Of a stretch of DNA of 64,000 nucleotides, positions 35,388 to 43,037 are shown piece by piece. Below the pieces are notes generated by a model. That model made no database searches. It saw only the letters and a list, made by a program, of their open reading frames with translations, and had not been told where the DNA came from. How positions within the stretch are numbered: position 1 is the stretch's first letter; each line of letters starts with the position of its first letter. The stretch comes from Arthrobacter gallicola (GTDB lineage: Bacteria; Actinomycetota; Actinomycetes; Actinomycetales; Micrococcaceae): assembly GCF_014836775.1 (NCBI RefSeq), contig NZ_JACSQD010000008.1:62001-126000 (forward strand). Direction: 5' to 3'. The position numbers and the translations under genes were made by a program.

Positions 35388-36091
35388 TGCCGCATCGTTT
35401 CCCCAAAATCGATCCGCCAACCCTCATCCACATAGGTCGCCTCAAGTATCTGTGGAAATGCCTGTCTCCCAGCGTCACCAGTATAATATATTTCACCTGC
35501 ACTATTTCGGTAATTAGTTTCCTGCTGTCGAATGGAAGTTATAAGTTGACGTCGATCCTCGGCTGTCTTTACGAACTCTGATGTTATCGACAGGACCTCC
35601 AGGGATCCTCCCTCTAGCCAACCACCGTCAGAGTAGGCCTCCTCTACGCCTAAGAAAAAATGGTTGCAAATCTTGCAATCTGGACCACTGATCTCTCTGA
35701 CGTACTCGGTTTGACCGGTTTCAAACCCATAATTCACGAGGTCATACCAATGCCTGGCGAAAGCGATCAGGCCTTCTTTGGACTCGATCTTCGCTTCCTC
35801 CGGCATGACCGGGAGCGGGACATTCTCCGCGGGACCCTCAGCTGACGCCGGCTTATATACGGCAGACGGAGACGGAGATGGACTCTGCGATTCCGACGGG
35901 GTCGCAGAGGGGCTCGCACTCGGAGTCTCAGCAGCATCCGCATCCGCCTCCCCCGACCCGGAACACCCAGACAGCAACAACGCACCCGCCACGGCAGCAG
36001 CAAGCCATCCGCCAGCAGATCGGCGGAACCGGGCACCCGCATCGGCATCAGCACCCGCAACACGACGGCGACGCTCAACGAGACTAAACAT
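35384..36091 (-). CDS. DUF6318-family lipoprotein (paralogue)
   Basis: A 235-residue paralogue of the lipoprotein at 33597-34286. An Arg-rich N-terminus leads to a signal peptide with lipobox LSGC, then a long Ser/Pro-rich spacer (S-P-S-P repeats). The DUF6318 domain shows LPVMPEEAKIESKEGLIAFARHWYDLVNYGFETGQ and SGPDCKICNHFF with the C-x2-C pair. It overlaps the PKD-type gene by 4 bases, so both are translated together. Parts of this region look less GC-rich than their surroundings. Function unknown. Confidence 0.87.
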   Translation of the reverse strand: MFSLVERRRRVAGADADAGARFRRSAGGWLAAAVAGALLLSGCSGSGEADADAAETPSASPSATPSESQSPSPSPSAVYKPASAEGPAENVPLPVMPEEAKIESKEGLIAFARHWYDLVNYGFETGQTEYVREISGPDCKICNHFFLGVEEAYSDGGWLEGGSLEVLSITSEFVKTAEDRRQLITSIRQQETNYRNSAGEIYYTGDAGRQAFPQILEATYVDEGWRIDFGETMRQ

Positions 36092-36185
36092 GTAAGACCC
36101 CCAGGTAAGCCATCAGGACCAGTGCGGTAGATGCTACTCAAACTGCCGCAAAGCATACTGACTTATCCACAGGGCGCCACCGAAA

Positions 36186-36458
36186 TCACCCGCCCAAAAG
36201 CAGAAAGTCCGCCTGGCCGCCGGCGTCGTGCACCCGCAGGGACACCCCACCGGCGGAGTCATTTGCCAGGGCCGCAACTTCCTCCACGGACCAGTCGGTG
36301 CGGTATCGAAACTGCAGGTCAGCAGCCGCAACGGTATGGGTTGTCCAGTCTGGAGGTGCATTCTCCGGAGCGGCGTCCGGCGCCTGGGACACCGCGCAGG
36401 ACGGCAGGCAAAGGCTGCCCATTATTCCCGCCGCAATCAGGGTGTTACGGTAGCTCAC
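36186..36458 (-). CDS. Short lipoprotein, possibly truncated
   Basis: A 90-residue frame from GTG 36458 with GGGAG just upstream. Residues 1-22 form a signal peptide ending in a lipobox-like LPSC. The mature part runs PDWTTHTVAAADLQFRYRTDWSVEEVAAL, the start of the actinobacterial lipoprotein pattern 'W-x-T ... F-x-Y-P-x-D-W', then stops after only 68 residues. Family members with this start are usually much longer, so the gene may be a remnant. Longer in-frame starts exist but lie in antisense of the Stealth gene. Confidence 0.5.
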   Translation of the reverse strand: MSYRNTLIAAGIMGSLCLPSCAVSQAPDAAPENAPPDWTTHTVAAADLQFRYRTDWSVEEVAALANDSAGGVSLRVHDAGGQADFLLLGG

Positions 36459-36641
36459 ATCGGCTCCCGGAGGTTTCCGCGTGTTCAGCAACCATGCTAC
36501 GCAGCCCCGGCAGTGCCACCCATAGCATTCCGCAGTTCTACGCACCCGTTCGGCCTCAACCGGCCCGGTGCATCTGCGGTTGCCCAGTACGCGTGCAGCG
36601 TCGCACACACCCACATTTACCTGCCTTGTGCCTGACCCTTT

Positions 36642-38249
36642 TTGGAGGCTCCCATTACCGATATCTCCGCCGAACACGACGTGTACTTTGGCACTCCTGA
36701 AGACGGGAGTGAGCCCGAAGACCTGCAGACCGCATCCCTGGCCGTCATCGAACGGGTGGAGCACCGCCCCAATGTCCAGAAGATCAAGGGCCGCCTGACC
36801 CTGATGGACACCGGACTCACCCCGCACCAGGCGATGGTGGAGGACCTGCTGTTCGTCCGCCGTGTGCTGGACGGCGCGGGGATCGACTACCTGCTGGTCC
36901 GCGGAAACGACCAGCGCCCGGTCATTGCGATCGACCTCCGGCTCCGCGAAGAGCTCCGCCGCGCACTCGTGGACGCCTGCCGGGATGAACCGTTCTACTC
37001 CCGCAGCGTGGACACCGAGAAGTCGCGCACCCTGCTGATCGCAGACGGAGAGCTCTCACCGCACCACAAAAACCGCATCATCAGATTGTTCCGCCCGCGC
37101 GGGACCAGCGGCACCAACCTGGTCTTCGGCCCGTCCGCCGGCGTGCAGGTGGAACTCTGGGAGCTCGGCGACACGGAAATCACGCTCCCGGTGGAGAACT
37201 CCCTGACCCGGCGCACCCTGCCCGCCTCCGAGGTAATCCGCGGCAGCGTGGACAAGCACGGTCTGACCTGGCCGACCATCGAGAACATGTTTGCCGACCA
37301 TGCCACGGACATCCGCTTCGACGTGGACCTCGTTTTCTCCTGGGTGGACGGCAGCTCACCGGAATACCTGGCCCGCCGCGCCGCCCTGATGCAGGACGCC
37401 GTCGTCGGCGAGGGGGATGACCATGAAGCCCGCTACCGGCAGATCAATGAACTGAAATACGCGCTGCGCTCCGTGTACATGTTCGCGCCCTGGATCCGGC
37501 GCATTTTCATCGCCTCGGATTCCCCGCGTCCCGACTGGCTGGCCGACCACCCCTCGGTGACCTTCGTGCCGGCCGCAGAGCATTTCCGCGACCCGTCCGT
37601 GCTGCCGACCTTCAACTCACAGGCCGTGGAATCCCAGCTCCAGCACATCCCCGGGCTGTCCGAGCACTTCCTCTACTCCAATGACGACATGTTCTTCGGC
37701 CGTCCGGTGGGACCGGACCTGTTCTTCTCTCCGGGCGGCATCACCAAGTTCATCGAAGCGAACACCCGCATCGGGCTGGGCGCCAACGATCCCGAACGCA
37801 GCGGCTTCGAGAACGCAGCCCGGGTCAACCGGCACCTGCTCTGGGAGCGGTTCGGCCGCATCACCACCCGGCATCTGGAACACACGGCTGCACCGCTGCG
37901 CAAGAGCGTGCTGGTGGAGATGGAAGCCGTCTTCCCCGAAGAATTCGCGGCAACGGCGGCCAGCAGGTTCCGTGCGAAGGACAACATCTCCGTCACGAAC
38001 TCGCTTTACCACTACTACGCACTGCTGACCGGTCGCGCTGTCACGCAGGAAACCGCCAAGGTGAAGTACGTGGACACCACCTCCTACCGTGGGCTCAAAT
38101 CCATGGACCGGCTGCTGGAGAAACGCAACAAGGACCTCTTCTGCCTGAACGACGGATCCTTCCCCGAAGTATCCACCGAGGAACGCACCGCCCGGGTGAC
38201 GGAATTCCTGGAGAAGTACTTCCCCATCAAGGCACCCTGGGAGAACTAG
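36642..38249 (+). CDS. Stealth-family hexose-1-phosphate transferase
   Basis: A 535-residue cytoplasmic protein of the Stealth family, whose members (SacB, CpsY and mammalian GNPTAB) move sugar-1-phosphate in polysaccharide or glycoconjugate synthesis. Conserved regions are seen in order: CR1 DVDLVFSWVDG (about 227), CR2 with HFRDPSVLPTFNSQAVESQLQHIPGL and YSNDDMFFGRP, CR3 RHLEHTAAPL, and CR4 near RFRAKDNISVTNSLYHYY. The N-terminal 220 residues are an extra domain seen in some actinobacterial members. The frame begins at TTG 36642, but GGAGG at 36644-36648 fits better with ATT at 36654, so the true start is unsure. No capsule cluster is adjacent. Confidence 0.9.
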   Translation: MEAPITDISAEHDVYFGTPEDGSEPEDLQTASLAVIERVEHRPNVQKIKGRLTLMDTGLTPHQAMVEDLLFVRRVLDGAGIDYLLVRGNDQRPVIAIDLRLREELRRALVDACRDEPFYSRSVDTEKSRTLLIADGELSPHHKNRIIRLFRPRGTSGTNLVFGPSAGVQVELWELGDTEITLPVENSLTRRTLPASEVIRGSVDKHGLTWPTIENMFADHATDIRFDVDLVFSWVDGSSPEYLARRAALMQDAVVGEGDDHEARYRQINELKYALRSVYMFAPWIRRIFIASDSPRPDWLADHPSVTFVPAAEHFRDPSVLPTFNSQAVESQLQHIPGLSEHFLYSNDDMFFGRPVGPDLFFSPGGITKFIEANTRIGLGANDPERSGFENAARVNRHLLWERFGRITTRHLEHTAAPLRKSVLVEMEAVFPEEFAATAASRFRAKDNISVTNSLYHYYALLTGRAVTQETAKVKYVDTTSYRGLKSMDRLLEKRNKDLFCLNDGSFPEVSTEERTARVTEFLEKYFPIKAPWEN

Positions 38250-38262
38250 GACACACAGTACG

Positions 38263-38295
38263 ACGGCGGCGGCTGGGCAGGTTCCCGGCCGCCGT
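38263..38295 (+). terminator. Hairpin terminator after the Stealth gene
   Basis: ACGGCGGC and GCCGCCGT pair around a 17-base loop region with further pairing, 14 bases past the stop. Followed by TTCCTG rather than a full U-tract. Confidence 0.5.
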
Positions 38296-38403
38296 TCCTG
38301 TGGGCAGGAAGCTCCGCCAGCCGGGCATGATGCAGGGTGTGCAGGATCGGTGGGCAGCGCGGATCAGCATCCCCGGCAAGCTAGGTCAGCATCCCGGGAA
38401 AAA

Positions 38404-39120
38404 CTAGGTCAGGAAGCCGCGGAGCAGGCGGGCAGTTCCCTCCAGATGAACGGCAGCGGCGGCTTCAGCCGCATCGGCATCGCCCTTCAGGATGGCTCCG
38501 GCAAGTTCGCGGTGCTGGGCCTGCGAATGGTCCAGGTTCCTTTGCAGCAGCGGGATCCGGTCCAGCAGGTCGCTGGTCTGTGCCCGCACGTCGGCGACGG
38601 CAGCCACCAGGCGCGGCGAACCGGACAGCTCCGCGACCGCAATATGAAACCGGGCGTCCTTGGGGCGGAAAGTATCCGTGTTCGCCTCATCCACTTCGGC
38701 GAGCGCAGCCAGCAGATGGGATCTGGCTGCCGGTGTCAGGGTGGCCTGCGCCGCCAGCCTGGCCGCCGCCGGTTCAACGATGCTCCGGAACAGCAGCACG
38801 TCCTCGACATCCTCTGTCCCGCTGCCGAGCGTCTGCACGGCAGGTTCCGGGAGGACCGGAGCCGCGAACGTTCCGCCGTACCGGCCGCGCCGGGACTGCA
38901 GGTAGCCCGCTGCCTGGAGTTCCGCGAGCGCGTCTCGGAGGGTCGCCCTGGACACCCCCAGCTGCGCGGCCAGTTCCCGCTCAGGCGGCAAGCGGGTTCC
39001 GGCGGCGTAGATACCCAGCTTGAGCCCCTGGAGCAGCCGTTGGATGGTCTCTTCGAAGGCGTTGCCGCGCCGGACGGGCGGCGGCGCCAGCACCCCGGAC
39101 TCGAACTGCAGCTGTTCCAT
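38404..39120 (-). CDS. GntR-family (FadR-type) transcriptional regulator
   Basis: A 238-residue regulator. The N-terminal winged helix-turn-helix is clear: IYAAGTRLPPERELAAQLGVSRATLRDALAELQAAGYL. The C-terminal FCD domain (about 95-235) has the helical pattern with metal-binding type residues (FHIAVAELSGSPRL with His, and late HRELAGAI and VHLEG). ATG 39120 is chosen; a TACACT box ends about 7 bases upstream, so it may be leaderless. It is divergent from the amine permease operon and is its probable regulator, likely through the palindrome at 39235-39254. Confidence 0.9.
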   Translation of the reverse strand: MEQLQFESGVLAPPPVRRGNAFEETIQRLLQGLKLGIYAAGTRLPPERELAAQLGVSRATLRDALAELQAAGYLQSRRGRYGGTFAAPVLPEPAVQTLGSGTEDVEDVLLFRSIVEPAAARLAAQATLTPAARSHLLAALAEVDEANTDTFRPKDARFHIAVAELSGSPRLVAAVADVRAQTSDLLDRIPLLQRNLDHSQAQHRELAGAILKGDADAAEAAAAVHLEGTARLLRGFLT

Positions 39121-39234
39121 CCCGCGAGTGTAGCCTCGCCGCCCTGCAATTGACTGGAAACGGGCCAATAAAAAGATTTCAACGGGCTATTGACGAGCAC
39201 CCTGCCCGGACGTCAGACTAAGCCCCACCTTTCC

Positions 39235-39254
39235 ATGGACTGAAATTAGTCCAT
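39235..39254. promoter_or_regulatory. Palindromic operator in front of the amine-utilisation operon
   Basis: ATGGACT-GAAATT-AGTCCAT has perfect 7-base arms. It lies 66 bases before the permease ATG and just after a TTGACG -35-like hexamer (39190), a position where a bound repressor would block transcription. It is the natural candidate site for the divergent GntR regulator. Confidence 0.6.
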
Positions 39255-39320
39255 TGCGCCGCGGCTGCCGCGGTGATGCTCTTTCCCTGCACGGCACCCG
39301 GCCCTCGAAGGAAAAACGGC

Positions 39321-40754
39321 ATGGCTAAATCCCGGGTCGACTACACCAAGGTCGACGCAAGCTACATGAGCCACCGCCAGCTCAAGCGCGGTGCAGCAGG
39401 CTGGATCCTGCTCGCCGGCCTGGGCGTGGCCTACGTTATCTCCGGGGACTTCTCCGGCTGGAACCTCGGACTGGCCCAGGGCGGCTGGGGCGGGCTGCTG
39501 ATCGCCTTTGTGCTGATGGGCATCATGTACACCTGCATGGTGTTCGGCCTGGCAGAACTCTCCTCCACCCTCCCGACGGCGGGAGCCGGCTACGGGTTTG
39601 CCCGCAGGGCACTCGGCCCCCTGGGCGGCTTTGCCACGGGAATGGCGGTACTGATCGAGTACGCTGTGGCCCCCGCAGCGATCGCCACCTTCATCGGCGG
39701 ATACATCGAAGCTCTGGGCCTCTTTGGGCTGACCAACTCCTGGCCCGTTTACCTGGTCACCTATGCCATCTTCATCGGCATCCACATCCGCGGCGTGGGC
39801 GAAGCCCTGAAGCTGATGTTCGCCATCACCGCCATCGCGGTCCTGGCACTGGTTGCCACCGTCGTCGGACTGGTCCCCAAATTCGATGCCGCCAACCTCT
39901 TCGACATCGTCCCCTCCGACGCGGCCGGGGCCAGCTCCTTCCTGCCCATGGGCATCGCCGGAGCGCTGGCTGCGCTGGTCTACGGCATCTGGTTCTTCCT
40001 TGCCATCGAAGGCGTACCACTGGCGGCCGAGGAAACAGCGAACCCCAAGAAGGACATGCCCCGCGGCATCATCGCGGCGATGGCCATGCTTCTGGTCTTC
40101 GGCGCCCTGATGCTGGTCCTGGTCCCCGGGGCTGCCGGTGCCGAAGCCATGAGCACCTCCGACAACCCGCTGCCCGAAGCGCTGCGCATCGCCTACGGCG
40201 GGAACACGCTGCTGGCGGATTTCGTGAACTATGCCGGACTCGCCGGACTGGTGGCCAGCTTCTTCTCAATCGTCTATGCCTACTCCCGCCAGCTCTTCGC
40301 CCTGTCCCGGGCCGGTTATCTTCCCCGCTGGATGTCATTGACCACCCGCTGGCGCACCCCCTACGTGGCGCTGATCGTCCCGGGCACCATCGGCTTCCTG
40401 CTCGCGGCCCTGACCCGCGACGGCGGACTGCTGATCAACATCGCGGTCTTCGGCGCCACGGTCTCCTACGTGCTGCTGAACCTTTCGCACATCGTCCTGC
40501 GGCGCCGCGAGCCCAACCTGCCGCGTGGATACCGTACGCCGGGCGGGGCCGTGACCACCGGCGTCGCGCTGGTCCTGGCGGTGGTGGCGGTGATCGCCAC
40601 CTTTGTGGTGGATGTCCTGGCTGCCTCCATCACCGCTGGCATTTTCGTCGCAGCCCTGGCCTACTTCTGGTTCTACAGCCGGCACCACCTGGTGGCCAGC
40701 GCACCGGAAGAAGAGTTCGCCCAGATCAGCGAAGCAGAAAAGGAAATCCGCTAG
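39321..40754 (+). CDS. APC-family permease, ethanolamine-permease-like
   Basis: A 477-residue amino acid/polyamine/organocation permease with twelve helices. The start GWILLAGLGVAYVISGDFSGWNLGL and the segments ELSSTLPTAGAGYGFARRALGPLGGF, GIWFFLAIEGVPLAAEETANPKKDMPRG and the YSRQLFALSRAGYLPRWM pattern match ethanolamine permeases of the APC superfamily. AAGGA precedes ATG 39321. It heads an operon with a gamma-glutamylamide synthetase, hydrolase, aldehyde dehydrogenase and SDR, which supports amine uptake. Ethanolamine is the best guess; polyamines are an alternative. Confidence 0.86.
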   Translation: MAKSRVDYTKVDASYMSHRQLKRGAAGWILLAGLGVAYVISGDFSGWNLGLAQGGWGGLLIAFVLMGIMYTCMVFGLAELSSTLPTAGAGYGFARRALGPLGGFATGMAVLIEYAVAPAAIATFIGGYIEALGLFGLTNSWPVYLVTYAIFIGIHIRGVGEALKLMFAITAIAVLALVATVVGLVPKFDAANLFDIVPSDAAGASSFLPMGIAGALAALVYGIWFFLAIEGVPLAAEETANPKKDMPRGIIAAMAMLLVFGALMLVLVPGAAGAEAMSTSDNPLPEALRIAYGGNTLLADFVNYAGLAGLVASFFSIVYAYSRQLFALSRAGYLPRWMSLTTRWRTPYVALIVPGTIGFLLAALTRDGGLLINIAVFGATVSYVLLNLSHIVLRRREPNLPRGYRTPGGAVTTGVALVLAVVAVIATFVVDVLAASITAGIFVAALAYFWFYSRHHLVASAPEEEFAQISEAEKEIR

Positions 40755-40786
40755 CACCGGCACTACAACCTCGGAGCGTGGACAGC

Positions 40787-42154
40787 ATGGAGCAGCAATA
40801 TCCCAACGGCCTGGGCCTCGACGAGCTGCGCGAACGCACGGCAGCCGGCAGCATCGACACGGTGATCGTCGCCATTACCGATCACCTCGGCCGGCTGCAA
40901 GGTAAACGCTGCGGCGCCAGGTCCTTCCTGGAGGACGTGTACCCGCACGGCGCAGAAGGCTGCAACTACCTGCTGGCCGTCGACGTGGACATGAACACCA
41001 TCGAGGGGTATGCGTCCTCGTCCTGGGAGAACGGCTACGGGGACCTGGTGATGCGTCCGGACATGGATACGCTGCGCCTGGTGCCCTGGCTGCCCGGAAC
41101 GGCGATTGTGCAGTGCGATGTCCTGCGGACCGACGGGTCAGCGCTGGCCCCCTCGCCCCGGCAGATCCTCCGCCGCCAGCTGGACCGGCTGCAGGAGCTG
41201 GGGTACCGCGCCTACATGGGCACCGAGCTGGAGTTCATCCTCTTCGACGACAGCTATTCGAGTGCCTGGGACACCGGGTACAGCGGTATGCAGGCCTCCA
41301 GCCGCTACAACGTTGACTACTCGCTGCTGGCCACTTCCCGGCTGGAACCGGTGCTGCGGGCGATCCGCACCGGGATGGAAGGCGCCGGCATGATCGTTGA
41401 ATCGTCCAAGGGCGAGTGCAACTACGGCCAGCAGGAAGTCACCTTCCGGTTCGATGAGGCCCTGCGCACCTGCGACAACCACTCCTTCTACAAGACCGGT
41501 GCCAAGGAGATCGCGGATCAGCAGGGCAAAAGCCTCACGTTTATGTCGAAGTTTAATGAGCGCGAGGGCAATTCCTGCCATATCCACTTCAGCCTGCGGG
41601 ACCTCGACGGCAACCCGGTGCTCCCTGGCGATGGAGAACACGGCTTCAGCCCGGTGATGGAACACTTCATCGCCGGACAGCTCGCTGCCCTGAAGGAACT
41701 CACCTACTTCCTGGCCCCGAACGTCAACTCCTACAAACGTTTTGTGGAGGGCAGCTTCGCTCCCACCGCCATCGCCTGGGGACTGGATAACCGCAGCTGC
41801 GCCCTCCGCGTCGTCGGGCACGGCAGCGGTCTCCGCACCGAAAACCGGGTGGGCGGCGGCGATCTGAACCCCTACCTCGCTGCCGCGGCGCTGATCGCCG
41901 CAGCCATCCACGGGCTGGAAAACCGGCTGCCGCTCGAACCGGTCACCGCCGGCAACGCCTACACCACCGGAGCCGACCGCCTCCCCACCACGCTCCGGGC
42001 CTCACGGGACCTGCTGGCCAGCAGCGAAATCGCCCGCAAGGCCTTCGGCGACGAGGTCCTCACCCACTACGTGCATGCGGCCGACGTCGAGCTGGCGGCT
42101 TTCGACGCGGCCGTCACCGATTGGGAGCGCAAGCGTGGTTTCGAGCGGCTCTGA
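40787..42154 (+). CDS. Glutamine synthetase-like gamma-glutamylamide synthetase (GlnA4-like)
   Basis: A 455-residue glutamine synthetase-fold enzyme. It shows the metal-binding MGTELEFILFDD, GECNYGQQEVTFRFDEA, GNSCHIHFSLRD, NSYKRFVEGSFAPTAIAWGLDNRSCALRV and GGGDLNPYLAAAAL. The C-terminal region lacks the adenylylation-site Tyr motif of GlnA. Relatives join glutamate to amines such as ethanolamine or putrescine with ATP (GlnA4, PuuA, IpuC). Position after an ethanolamine-type permease favours gamma-glutamylethanolamide formation. ATG 40787 is preferred over GTG 40778 by spacing from GGAG. Confidence 0.88.
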   Translation: MEQQYPNGLGLDELRERTAAGSIDTVIVAITDHLGRLQGKRCGARSFLEDVYPHGAEGCNYLLAVDVDMNTIEGYASSSWENGYGDLVMRPDMDTLRLVPWLPGTAIVQCDVLRTDGSALAPSPRQILRRQLDRLQELGYRAYMGTELEFILFDDSYSSAWDTGYSGMQASSRYNVDYSLLATSRLEPVLRAIRTGMEGAGMIVESSKGECNYGQQEVTFRFDEALRTCDNHSFYKTGAKEIADQQGKSLTFMSKFNEREGNSCHIHFSLRDLDGNPVLPGDGEHGFSPVMEHFIAGQLAALKELTYFLAPNVNSYKRFVEGSFAPTAIAWGLDNRSCALRVVGHGSGLRTENRVGGGDLNPYLAAAALIAAAIHGLENRLPLEPVTAGNAYTTGADRLPTTLRASRDLLASSEIARKAFGDEVLTHYVHAADVELAAFDAAVTDWERKRGFERL

Positions 42155-43037
42155 CCTCCCCGGCGGCGGGCGTACCCGCGCGGGCCGGCCGGATGCGGGC
42201 CGGCCGCTGATCGGGATCACAACCTACTATCAGCCGGCAGCCTGGGGTGTCTGGGAGGGCACCGCCGCCCTGATCCCCGGAACGTACGTTGAGGCCGTGA
42301 CCGCGGCCGGCGGCAGCCCGGTCCTCCTGCCGCCGGTCGGCACCGAGACCTCCGTCCTCGATGCCCTGGACGGACTCGTGACGGCCGGGGGCCCCGATGT
42401 GGATCCAGCCCTCTACGGTCATAACGCCCATCCGCTCACGCTCAGCCAACCGCTGCGGGATGTCCATGATCTGGCGCTGACCAAGGCTGCGCTGGCCAAG
42501 GAGCTGCCCCTGCTGGCTGTCTGCCGCGGCGCGCAGATCCTGAACGTGGCACTGGGCGGAACACTGATCCAGCATTTGCCGGATGTCCGGCCCGAAGCGA
42601 ACTATCAGCCCTCGCCGGGAGTATTCGGCGAGGTTCGTTTCAGCACCGCTCCGGACAGCATCATCGGCTCGCTGCTGGGTCCGGAGGCCAGCGCTCCCTG
42701 CTATCACCACCAGGGCATTGCAGAACTCGGACACGGGCTGCGGGTCACGGCACAGGCACCCGTTGGCACGGTGGAGGCGATCGAAGCAGCCGGCGGAGGC
42801 TGGGTCCTGGGGGTCCAGTTCCACCCGGAACAGAACCCCGCGGATCTGCGCCTGTTCGAAGGCCTCATCGCCGCGGCGTCCCGGATAGGTACCGGACGCA
42901 GCGGACCCGGGGTGCGCACCGAGCGGAATGCCTGCGCCTCACGCAGCGGAGCCGGAATCCACAGCGAGCGCAGTGCGCTCCGCCGGGAAACCGTGCGCCC
43001 GGACACCGGCGCCGCTGACCACAAAGGAGCCCGCTGA
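42135..43037 (+). CDS. Class I glutamine amidotransferase-like gamma-glutamyl hydrolase (PuuD-like)
   Basis: A 300-residue peptidase C26-type protein. The nucleophile Cys is in LAVCRGAQILNVALGG and the His-Glu pair in GVQFHPEQN; GGPDVDPALYG is also typical. Such enzymes release glutamate from gamma-glutamylated acids in amine breakdown. The start GTG 42135 follows GGGAG and overlaps the synthetase gene by 20 bases. The last 50 residues are an Arg-rich tail containing a 15-residue tandem duplication (R-S-G-x-G-x-x-x-E-R pattern) not expected for the family. Confidence 0.87.
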   Translation: MVSSGSDLPGGGRTRAGRPDAGRPLIGITTYYQPAAWGVWEGTAALIPGTYVEAVTAAGGSPVLLPPVGTETSVLDALDGLVTAGGPDVDPALYGHNAHPLTLSQPLRDVHDLALTKAALAKELPLLAVCRGAQILNVALGGTLIQHLPDVRPEANYQPSPGVFGEVRFSTAPDSIIGSLLGPEASAPCYHHQGIAELGHGLRVTAQAPVGTVEAIEAAGGGWVLGVQFHPEQNPADLRLFEGLIAAASRIGTGRSGPGVRTERNACASRSGAGIHSERSALRRETVRPDTGAADHKGAR

